23,705 nucleotides of DNA from an uncultured Collinsella sp. Lineage in GTDB: Bacteria > Actinomycetota > Coriobacteriia > Coriobacteriales > Coriobacteriaceae. Shown here piece after piece: positions 7,141 through 13,371 of the stretch; within the stretch, counting starts at the first letter, position 1, and the number at the start of each line of letters is the position of its first letter. The stretch lies in assembly GCA_900545665.1 (NCBI GenBank), contig UQZU01000031.1:1-23705 (forward strand), in the 5' to 3' direction. The notes beneath the pieces were generated by a model. That model saw only the letters and a list, made by a program, of their open reading frames with translations, was not told where the DNA came from and did no database searches. A program made the translations under genes and the position numbers.

Positions 7141-8223
7141 CTATCGCACGAAGTACCAGGGGCTTTCTTGCACGGTGGGCTCCAAGGCAATGCCCGTGCG
7201 TTCCTTAAACAGATCCATGTCCTGCGATTTCTCTGTCCACCACGCGTTGGGCTTAAAGGTCATGCTCTCAACGACATGACCGACAAACACACTGTTGCAC
7301 AGCTTGGAGAAGTCGGTGTTCATAATCAGGATGGACGCGAGCACCAGCACAATGCCCAGGACCTTGATCGCGCCGGCGGGCTCGGCATAGACACCAATGC
7401 CCACCAGTACGGTGACGACCGTCTCGAAAGACATTACGACGGGAACCTTCGATGTCTCGAGTCCCATGGACAGACCCTGCATATATAGGATGTAGGCCAC
7501 GGCTGTGGGGATGAGTCCAAAACCAAGGAACAGCAGCAGCAACTGTGGCGACATTGCCGCGGCGACATCCGGCCACGGAGCCGCGATGGCTGCCATAACC
7601 GCACCGCCAAAAACAAAGCCCCAAAACGTGACAGCCAGCGGGTGGACCGTCTTGGTTGCTATCCGGCTAAACACCGCGAGTGACGCACCACAAAGGCCTG
7701 CAATCACGCCCGACGTGACGCCCCAAACCGAAAAATGAAAACCGGAAAGGTCACCATTGGTCACTGCAAGCACGCAGCCAACGATGTTAAAGACAATGGC
7801 AACGAGCTTGTTGGGGGTCACGTCCTCGCGATAAAGCACGCGGCCGAGCATGACGCCAAACACCGGCGAGGTGTAGAGCAGCACCGAGGCCGTGGACATG
7901 CCCACCTCGCCCATGCACTCGTAATAGCAGGTGTTGGCGGCGGCCAAACCGACGATACCGACAAGCGCGCAGGGAACGAGCTCTTTAGGACTTGCCTTGA
8001 ACAGAGCCAGCGGACCCTGAGCCACGGTAGACCCCTCACCCGGACGGCAGCCCATAAACATCAGGACCGGCGCCAAGATAAGCGCTCCGACCAACAAGCG
8101 AAAGGCCGCCATGCTCTGAGACGAAACGCCCATGGCCGCAATGCCGTTTACAAAGATTCCGATGCTGCCCCACATAAGCGCGGCGATCAGCACCAGCACA
8201 TAGCCCAGATTGCTTTTCTTCAA
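7141..8223 (-). CDS. EamA/RhaT-family (DMT) transporter
   Basis: The integral membrane protein has ten predicted helices arranged as two EamA repeats. The first begins LGYVLVLIAALMWGSIGIF; the second contains WGVTSGVIAGLCGASLAVFSR and later PTAVAYILYMQGL. Members export or import amino acids, nucleosides or other small metabolites. Although an ATG exists at 8259, SD GAGGAGG stands 5 bases before TTG at 8223, and promoter elements overlap the longer reading, so I chose TTG (360 residues). The C-terminus carries about 50 extra hydrophilic residues beyond the last helix (CNSVFVGHVVESM onward), unusual for the family. Its promoter holds an ACGT-N5-TCGT motif like that of the PTS operon, so it may export a product of the same pathway; this is inference. 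Confidence 0.88.
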   Translation of the reverse strand: MKKSNLGYVLVLIAALMWGSIGIFVNGIAAMGVSSQSMAAFRLLVGALILAPVLMFMGCRPGEGSTVAQGPLALFKASPKELVPCALVGIVGLAAANTCYYECMGEVGMSTASVLLYTSPVFGVMLGRVLYREDVTPNKLVAIVFNIVGCVLAVTNGDLSGFHFSVWGVTSGVIAGLCGASLAVFSRIATKTVHPLAVTFWGFVFGGAVMAAIAAPWPDVAAAMSPQLLLLFLGFGLIPTAVAYILYMQGLSMGLETSKVPVVMSFETVVTVLVGIGVYAEPAGAIKVLGIVLVLASILIMNTDFSKLCNSVFVGHVVESMTFKPNAWWTEKSQDMDLFKERTGIALEPTVQESPWYFVR

Positions 8224-8262
8224 CGCAGCCTCCTCGGTATTGTTTCCAATATGTTTCACACT

Positions 8263-8291
8263 ACGTTATAGTCGTTATATACATTTTTCAA
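8263..8291 (-). promoter_or_regulatory. Candidate promoter and operator of the EamA gene
   Basis: On the minus strand TTGAAA (8286-8291) and TATAAC (8265-8270) could be -35 and -10 boxes, though the 15-base spacer is short. ACGT (8263-8266), TATAG and TCGT (8272-8275) repeat the ACGT-N5-ACGT architecture of the GntR and PTS promoters and lie between the boxes. Confidence 0.45.
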
Positions 8292-8338
8292 GACACAAAT
8301 CGGCGAACGGAAAAATCTGCTCCCACATACTCATTGGG

Positions 8339-8395
8339 TAGTCATTGGGGACGCACTTAAATGACTGGTCATTCAAGAACGCCCCCCAACGACTA
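8339..8395. repeat. Long imperfect hairpin (57 nt)
   Basis: TAGTCATTGGGGACGCACTT and following bases (8339-8365) pair with 8368-8395 over about 27 positions with a few mismatches, leaving a 2-base loop. The next bases, AGGACTGTCCCC (8395-8406), resemble the centre of the palindrome at 4249-4277. It lies in the 387-base gap between the EamA start and the SIS stop, with no gene inside it. Confidence 0.55.
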
Positions 8396-8451
8396 GGACT
8401 GTCCCCAACTGCCGGCAGAAAAGGAACGTTCCCAACGTCTAAGGCGCCGCT

Positions 8452-8612
8452 GGTTGAGCATAAGTCAGCGAGCGGGCCGCATTTGAGGCAAGGTGACGTG
8501 AAACGAAAGGGCGCTGACCTTCTGGTCGCGCCCTTGAAGTTGAACGTCAGATTGCCCAAATGCGGACCGCGCAGCGTCGAGCCGTTACGCGGTTTGGTAA
8601 AACCGCGTAACT
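8452..8612. repeat. Structured repeat, copy B, with terminal hairpin
   Basis: The conserved word GGTTGAGCATAAGT (8452-8465) is followed by left arm GCGGGCCGCATTTGAGGCAA (8472-8491). This pairs with TTGCCCAAATGCGGACCGC (8552-8570), with one mismatch and one bulge. An inner stem AAGGGCGC/GCGCCCTT (8507-8514, 8528-8535) with GACC/GGTC inside it caps the structure. The conserved tail GCAGCGTCGAGCCG (8571-8584) leads to the 28-base hairpin 8584-8611, which overlaps the SIS stop codon by one base. Copies A (1-86) and C (13237-13371) have the same layout with different arm sequences. Confidence 0.75.
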
Positions 8613-9603
8613 AATACTCAAGCTTCCACATGTAGCGGCGCGTCATGTAGTCCTTGTGGGTGACGACAGAGAGCGCACGCATGTACACGTTGTTGAGGAT
8701 TGGGGCAAAGATCAGGTGGTTGAAGTACTCACTCACGCTGTCCTTGATGTCGTTGAGGCCGAGCTCCTTGGCGTCGAGCTGATAGACGCGCTCGCCACCG
8801 TACTGGTTGACGAAGCGGATACCGCGCTCGTCGTTGCAGCGGCTGCGGCCGACGCTGATGAGCTGGAACAGCGAGGTGCGCTTGTCCAGGATCTCGAAGG
8901 GGCCGTGGAAGAAGTCGCAGGTGTTGATGGTGCAGGAGTCGATCTGCAGCATCTCCTGCACGTTGCAGATGCTAAAGACGTAGGCGGCACCAAAGAGCGG
9001 GCCCTGAGCCATCACGTTGATGCAGGGCTTGTCGGCGTTCTGCTCGGCCCACTTGGCAGCGAGCGGACGGGTGTACTCGACGGCCTTGCGATAGATGGGG
9101 TCGACCAAGTCGAACGCGGCCATAGCGGTCTCGTACTCGGCATAGCCCTCGGTCTGCTGCGTAAGCTCCATGGCGATCATGGTCACGACGGCGGAGTTGG
9201 TACGGCCCATGCAAGACTCGTCGACGGCCAGGCTGTCATACTGAATCTTGTAGTCGCAGACCTCGGTGAGGCCGGACTCGTCGACATAGATGGCGATGGT
9301 GCTGGCGCCGTGGTCCTTGGCGACCTGGGCGGCGACGATGGTCTCCTTGGTGCCGCGCATGGACACGACGACGGCCAGGGTGTTCTCGTTGACATAGGCG
9401 GGCGTGGCGTGCACGAACTCGTTGCTGGTGTAGCTGGAGCTCACGACCTGCGTGGCCTCGTGCTCCATAAAGTACTGGGCAGGATAGTTGCCGCCGTTGG
9501 ATCCGCCGGCGCCAATCCACACGACGCGCTTGATGCCGCCCTTGTCTGCCTTGTCGGCCAAAACCTGGGAGACGACGTCCTTAACCTGTTCCTGAGTAGT
9601 CAT
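8611..9603 (-). CDS. SIS-domain sugar isomerase/deglycase (second paralogue, GfrE/FrlB-like)
   Basis: The 330-residue protein has two SIS domains. The first has VVWIGAGGSNGGNYPAQYF (about residues 27-45) and SMRGTKET. Glu217 (VQEMLQID) and His233 (FFHGPFE) have the 16-residue spacing of the catalytic pair in SIS isomerases and deglycases. It shares the C-terminus TRRYMWKLxY with the SIS protein at 3174-4157, so they are paralogues. Here the GE before the HGP motif is CD, so substrate choice may differ. Known glucoselysine/fructoselysine systems carry two such enzymes, one per substrate; this fits but is not proven. SD AGAAAGG precedes the ATG. The gene is divergent from the GntR gene at 9809, its likely regulator, and ends on hairpin repeat copy B. 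Confidence 0.87.
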   Translation of the reverse strand: MTTQEQVKDVVSQVLADKADKGGIKRVVWIGAGGSNGGNYPAQYFMEHEATQVVSSSYTSNEFVHATPAYVNENTLAVVVSMRGTKETIVAAQVAKDHGASTIAIYVDESGLTEVCDYKIQYDSLAVDESCMGRTNSAVVTMIAMELTQQTEGYAEYETAMAAFDLVDPIYRKAVEYTRPLAAKWAEQNADKPCINVMAQGPLFGAAYVFSICNVQEMLQIDSCTINTCDFFHGPFEILDKRTSLFQLISVGRSRCNDERGIRFVNQYGGERVYQLDAKELGLNDIKDSVSEYFNHLIFAPILNNVYMRALSVVTHKDYMTRRYMWKLEY

Positions 9604-9641
9604 CGTGCATCAGCCTTTCTTCTCGTTTGATGCTCTCGATG

Positions 9642-9688
9642 GCATACAAGTTACATACATGTTTTGGTTATGTCGACTAGTTGTATGC
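9642..9688. promoter_or_regulatory. Inverted GCATACAA half-sites in the divergent SIS/GntR promoter region
   Basis: GCATACAA (9642-9649) and TTGTATGC (9681-9688) form an 8-bp inverted repeat, with further CATACA-like words at 9652-9658 and 9781-9787. They lie upstream of the SIS gene and are good candidates for sites of the divergently coded GntR protein. Confidence 0.45.
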
Positions 9689-9751
9689 TATATTTGTCTT
9701 AGAAAATTTGCTGATACGGTTTTCGATAACTTAATACCAGCGGTTTTGTTG

Positions 9752-9779
9752 TTGTATTGAATACATGCTTGATTAGATA
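9752..9779 (+). promoter_or_regulatory. Candidate promoter of GntR gene 9809-10531
   Basis: TTGTAT (9752-9757) and TAGATA (9774-9779) are spaced by 16 bases, with the start codon 29 bases downstream. The perfect palindrome GTATT-G-AATAC (9754-9764) overlaps the -35 box and could be a site for autorepression. Confidence 0.45.
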
Positions 9780-9808
9780 CGCATACAGGTTAGATACAGG
9801 TTGATCGC

Positions 9809-10531
9809 ATGAACGCTTCATCTAAAAAGAGACTGACCCAATACGAGCGCTTGGCGGGCATGCTGCGCGACCGCATCGCCTCCGGCACCTACGCGCGCGG
9901 AGACAAGCTGCCGTCCGAGATGGAACTCATGGACGAATCGGGGCTGTCGCGTAGCACCGTACGCCACGCCCTTAAGGTGCTCGTTGATGAGGGCCTGGTG
10001 CGCACCGAGCGCGGGCGTGGCGCCTTTGTGGCCGACACGCCGGCGCTCCACGAGAACAACCTGGTGTTTTCGAGCTACACGACACAGGTCCAGGGTCAGG
10101 GTATGAAGCCCACCACGCGCACGGTGGACTCGGGCTTTGCCAAGGCCGCGGGCAATGCGGCCAAGTTCTTCGATGTCGCCGTGGGCAGCAAGCTCGTCAA
10201 ACTTGTCCGCCTGCGTTATCTGGACGATGCGCCGCTGTGCCTGGAGACCACCTATCTACCACCGAGCTTCGAAGCACTCATCGATCGCGATATCAACGGT
10301 TCGCTCTACGCCACGCTGCGCCAGGAATTCCATCGCGCGCCGGCACAGGGGCATAAGACCTTTGAGGTGTGCTATGCCTCGCAAAACGAGGCGTTTTTGC
10401 TCAACGTTGAGCGCGGGCAGGCGCTGATCCTAATCACCGACTACGTCTACGACACCGACGGCCGCCCGCTCCACGTCTCCAAGCGCATCCAACGCACCGA
10501 CCGCGCCAAATACACCGAGCCAATCGGCTAA
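9809..10531 (+). CDS. GntR-family transcriptional regulator with UTRA domain
   Basis: The 240-residue protein is the only plus-strand gene recognised. A winged helix-turn-helix spans about residues 10-80 (YERLAGMLRDRIASG, DKLPSEMELMDESGLSRSTVRHALKVL, ERGRGAFV). A UTRA domain follows at about 95-235. Such proteins repress neighbouring genes until a sugar-phosphate ligand binds. It is divergent from the SIS enzyme gene across 205 bases rich in GCATACAA-like half-sites, so it most likely controls that gene and itself. The ribosome site before ATG 9809 is weak, yet no better start exists and the N-terminus fits the family. It converges on the GNAT gene with only 21 bases between stops, occupied by a hairpin repeat. 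Confidence 0.92.
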   Translation: MNASSKKRLTQYERLAGMLRDRIASGTYARGDKLPSEMELMDESGLSRSTVRHALKVLVDEGLVRTERGRGAFVADTPALHENNLVFSSYTTQVQGQGMKPTTRTVDSGFAKAAGNAAKFFDVAVGSKLVKLVRLRYLDDAPLCLETTYLPPSFEALIDRDINGSLYATLRQEFHRAPAQGHKTFEVCYASQNEAFLLNVERGQALILITDYVYDTDGRPLHVSKRIQRTDRAKYTEPIG

Positions 10532-10564
10532 CCTGCCAAAATAAACCTGTCCCTAAATGGTAGG
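10532..10564 (-). repeat. 33-base GGGACAG-type hairpin repeat, copy 3 (reversed)
   Basis: In minus orientation this matches copies at 899-931 and 3033-3065, with GGGACAGGTTTATTTTGG conserved. The end arms CCTGCCA and TGGTAGG pair over 7 bp. It fills the gap between the convergent GntR and GNAT genes and encodes the last codons and the stop of the GNAT gene (stop at 10553-10555). Confidence 0.65.
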
Positions 10565-11143
10565 TTTGGGGAGGTCGGGGAACCAGGTTGGTTTGGGTTG
10601 GTTGGGCGTGCGCTCGGCCAGGACCAACTCCATCCAGCACATGTCGTACCAGCGGCCGAACTTTTGGGCACAGCGATCGAAGGCGCCCACCAAGCGATAT
10701 CCCATATGGGCATGGAAGTCCTGGCTATTGTGCGTTAGATACTCGTCGTCCTTGTCGTGCGGCACGGCGATGAGCGCGCACATGTTGGTGATGCCCATCG
10801 CGATCAGGCACTGCTTGAGCGCATCGTGCAGCTTGCGACCCAGCCCGCCATGGCGCACATCGCGTGCCAGGTAGATCGACGTCTCGACCGACCAGTCGTA
10901 TGCCTCGCGGCTGTTAAGCGGACTCACGTAGGCATAGCCTACCGGACGCCCGTCCAACTCCATCACCAGATACGGATAGCGCTTGAGCGTACGCTCGATG
11001 CGCCCGGCGAACTCCTCAACGCTCGGCACCTCGTATTCGCAGGTAATCGCCGTCTGGCGCACATACGGCTCATAGATGGCAAGCAACGCCGGCGCATCAT
11101 CGGGCGTCGCCAGGCGAATCGTCGGCTCGGACATCTCGGTCAT
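10553..11143 (-). CDS. GNAT-family N-acetyltransferase, phosphinothricin-acetyltransferase (Pat/YncA) type
   Basis: The 196-residue cytoplasmic enzyme transfers an acetyl group from acetyl-CoA to an amine. Features include the N-terminal IRLATPDDAPALLAIYEPYV, the central Gly-containing CoA loop ARDVRHGGLGRKLHDAL, and HMGYRLVGAFDRCAQKFGRWYDMCWMEL near the C-terminus, typical of the Pat/YncA group. The start at 11143 has SD AAGGG 4 bases away; a longer in-frame reading lacks support. The last residues (LPKPTI) and stop codon are formed by repeat copy 3, so the tail may have been altered by the repeat. Substrate is unknown. It lies 75 bases after the threonine aldolase, past that gene's terminator, so is probably a separate unit. 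Confidence 0.9.
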   Translation of the reverse strand: MTEMSEPTIRLATPDDAPALLAIYEPYVRQTAITCEYEVPSVEEFAGRIERTLKRYPYLVMELDGRPVGYAYVSPLNSREAYDWSVETSIYLARDVRHGGLGRKLHDALKQCLIAMGITNMCALIAVPHDKDDEYLTHNSQDFHAHMGYRLVGAFDRCAQKFGRWYDMCWMELVLAERTPNQPKPTWFPDLPKPTI

Positions 11144-11157
11144 ACAACCCTTCTCCC

Positions 11158-11201
11158 CAAAAGCAAAGGCCCCCCTGCGCCAAACCCGGCGCAGGGTGGC
11201 C
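11158..11201 (-). terminator. Rho-independent terminator of the threonine aldolase gene
   Basis: The stem is formed by 11168-11181 and 11188-11201 (CCCTGCGCC with GGCGCAGGG, extended by GGCC on both sides), with loop AAACCC. On the minus strand it is followed by TTTGCTTTT. It starts 17 bases past the aldolase stop. Confidence 0.85.
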
Positions 11202-11218
11202 CTCGTCATTACATCAGG

Positions 11219-12244
11219 CTACAGGACAGCCGCCAGCGCGTCGATATCCTCCTGCGTCGTGGCCCAGCTGGTGCAAAAGCGCACCACCGTGTGGGTCTCG
11301 TCGTACTTTTCCCAGTACTCGATCGAGGCATGTTCGCGAATGCGCGCCATGTCCTCGTTGGGCAGAATCACGAACTGCTGGTTTGTGGGCGTCTCCAAGA
11401 AGAACCGGTAGCCGTGCTCGTGCAGCACGCGACGAAGCGCCTGAGCGGTTTCGATCGCCTGACGGCCAATCTCAAAATACAGGCCGTCAGTAAAGAGCGC
11501 CTCAAACTGCACGCCCGTCAGGCGGCCCTTGGCCAACAGCGCGCCGTGCTGCTTAATACGCGGAATGGGATGCGCCGGGGCGTGCATGCCGCAGAACACC
11601 ACAGCCTCGCCGCAGAGCGCACCGCACTTGGTGCCGCCGATGTAGAACACGTCACACAGCTGCGCCAGCTCGGGCAGGGTAATGTCGCACTCATCGGCCG
11701 CCAGCGCATAGGCCAGGCGAGCACCGTCCACAAACAGCGGAATCTCGCGCTTCTGGCACACCGCGTGAATCGCCGCGAGCTCGGCCTTGGAGTACAGCGT
11801 GCCGTACTCGGTCGACAGACTCACGTACACGGCACCCGGGAACACCGTGTGCTCGTAGCTCTCGTTTTCATAGAACACCTGGATATAGTTCTCGAGGTCC
11901 TCGGCGCGCATCTTGCCCTCGTAGCCGGGGATGGTGAGCACCTTGTGGCCGCCAAACTCAATGGCGCCCGCCTCGTGGCAGGCGACGTGGCCAGTCTCGG
12001 CAGCAACGACGCCCTCGTACGGCGCGAGCAGCATATCGATCACCGTCGCGTTGGCCTGCGTGCCGCCCACCAGAAAAAACACGTCGGCATCGGGGGCCTG
12101 GCAGGCCTCGCGAATAAGCTGCTTGGCACGCTCGGTATGCGCATCGGTACCGTAGCCGGGCTGTGGCTCCATGTTGGTGTCGACGAGCGCCTGCAGCACC
12201 GCCGGATGTGCGCCGTGGGAATAGTCATTGTTAAACGCGAGCAT
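11219..12244 (-). CDS. Low-specificity L-threonine aldolase (PLP-dependent)
   Basis: The 341-residue enzyme splits threonine or allo-threonine into glycine and acetaldehyde. Features of fold-type I aldolases include FNNDYSHGAHPAVLQAL at the N-terminus, His86 in ETGHVACHE that stacks on PLP, Asp173 in FVDGARLAYAL that binds the pyridine nitrogen, and Lys206 in YIGGTKCGAL, the Schiff-base lysine. Length is normal. SD AGAGGA lies 7 bases before ATG 12244, so the longer upstream reading was rejected. A terminator follows. The PAP2 gene ends 45 bases upstream. The symbol ltaE is used in other bacteria for this family, but assignment of orthology is not certain. Confidence 0.92.
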   Translation of the reverse strand: MLAFNNDYSHGAHPAVLQALVDTNMEPQPGYGTDAHTERAKQLIREACQAPDADVFFLVGGTQANATVIDMLLAPYEGVVAAETGHVACHEAGAIEFGGHKVLTIPGYEGKMRAEDLENYIQVFYENESYEHTVFPGAVYVSLSTEYGTLYSKAELAAIHAVCQKREIPLFVDGARLAYALAADECDITLPELAQLCDVFYIGGTKCGALCGEAVVFCGMHAPAHPIPRIKQHGALLAKGRLTGVQFEALFTDGLYFEIGRQAIETAQALRRVLHEHGYRFFLETPTNQQFVILPNEDMARIREHASIEYWEKYDETHTVVRFCTSWATTQEDIDALAAVL

Positions 12245-12289
12245 GGCAATCCTCTCTAGCCGGGCACGGGCCCGATGATTCAAACGGGG

Positions 12290-13153
12290 CTATTGTACGC
12301 CGTTGGGATAGGCAATGCGCGCGGCAAGGCACTCAAGTGCCAGTACCAGGGCAAAGCCGCAGCTCACGTCGCTCAAAAAGTGCGCCCCGATCACGATACG
12401 GCCAAAGGCGACGAGCGCCGCGACCACAGCCGCCGTCCAAAAGACCACCCGGCGGTGCGACGGCTTTTCCTTAAAGGCCGCTGCGGGAAGCCCGGCGAGC
12501 ATCAGGCCAATCGCCGCATGCGCGGTGTGTCCACTCGCGAACGACTTAAAGCCGTCCTTGATTACGCCGGCGGCGATATAGCTCCACTTGTCGGGGTTGC
12601 CAATCACCCACCACGGCTGAAAATTGAGCCCCGGCGTGACCTCGATCACGCGCATGCGCGGGCGCGACCACAACGGCTTAACAATGACGTTGAGGATAAT
12701 GGCCTGAGCGACCCACACGGCAAGCACCATCAACGCCCAGCGCGTGAGCTCATCGGGCTCGGTCGTGCGCGTGAGGCGATAGATGATAAGGTTGGCGGCG
12801 ATGACCAGCACAAACGTCAGCACCAGCTGAACGGCAATGAGTTTGCCGCCAACCCGCAGGGACGAAACAATCTCGTAGCCGGCCAGGCCAACGTTGACGA
12901 GGATGCCGAGCACGGCAAGCCATTTGCTCCCCCTGGAGTCGAGACGCATCGCGCGTACGAGCATAACGCCCGCGACGCTCGCCGTCAGCTCGAACGGCAG
13001 CTCGCCGGCGGCCTCGATAAAGCGGCCGTACATGCTGCCGACGTTGAACAGCGCGCTCGAGATCTGGTAATCGAAGAAACTGCCCACGCTCAGACAAAGG
13101 CACAGGACAACCGCGATAATGGCGACATCTTTCTTATAGATGTATCCGAACAT
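12290..13153 (-). CDS. PAP2-superfamily membrane phosphatase
   Basis: The 287-residue integral membrane protein has PAP2 signature motifs in order: KPLWSRPRM (motif 1, normally K-X6-RP, here ending in RM), FASGHTAHA (motif 2, catalytic His) and RIVIGAHFLSD (motif 3, with Arg, His and Asp). Several transmembrane helices precede and surround them (AIIAVVLCLCLSVGSFF, LIAVQLVLTFVLVIAANLII, LMVLAVWVAQAIILNVIV). Family members remove phosphate from lipids such as phosphatidic acid or undecaprenyl pyrophosphate. SD AAAGGA lies 4 bases before ATG 13153, which fixes the start. The change of Pro to Met in motif 1 is a small oddity. Repeat copy C separates it from mfd. Confidence 0.88.
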   Translation of the reverse strand: MFGYIYKKDVAIIAVVLCLCLSVGSFFDYQISSALFNVGSMYGRFIEAAGELPFELTASVAGVMLVRAMRLDSRGSKWLAVLGILVNVGLAGYEIVSSLRVGGKLIAVQLVLTFVLVIAANLIIYRLTRTTEPDELTRWALMVLAVWVAQAIILNVIVKPLWSRPRMRVIEVTPGLNFQPWWVIGNPDKWSYIAAGVIKDGFKSFASGHTAHAAIGLMLAGLPAAAFKEKPSHRRVVFWTAAVVAALVAFGRIVIGAHFLSDVSCGFALVLALECLAARIAYPNGVQ

Positions 13154-13236
13154 GCTTTCCTTTCGGTCGGGCGAAGGGCGGTCAACCTGCAATGTGGGTG
13201 AGACGAAGATGGCTTTGTCCCGTAAATACCCTTACA

Positions 13237-13371
13237 GGTTGAGCATAAGTAAGCGAAAACGTTCCATTTGTGGCAAGGTGGCCCGAAGGAGGAGGGAAGC
13301 GTACTTGCGTACGCGACCGACGAGTGAGGGTCAGATTGCCCAAATGGGGCGTTTGCAGCGTCGACCCGTTA
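13237..13371. repeat. Structured repeat, copy C
   Basis: The word GGTTGAGCATAAGT (13237-13250) is identical to copy B. Left arm AAACGTTCCATTTGTGGCAA (13257-13276) pairs with TTGCCCAAATGGGGCGTTT (13336-13354), using two G-T pairs and one bulge. An inner hairpin GCGTAC-TTGC-GTACGC lies at 13299-13314. The tail GCAGCGTCGACCCGTTA (13355-13371) matches copies A and B, and its TTA is the stop codon of mfd. The arm sequences differ from copy B while pairing is kept. The 28-base terminal hairpin of A and B is absent. Confidence 0.75.

Noticed and set aside
8275..8559. Small frames on both strands between EamA and SIS genes (94 and 89 residues)
   Set aside because: They are made of the structured repeats and the long hairpin; translation would read through paired arms, and no ribosome site is seen.
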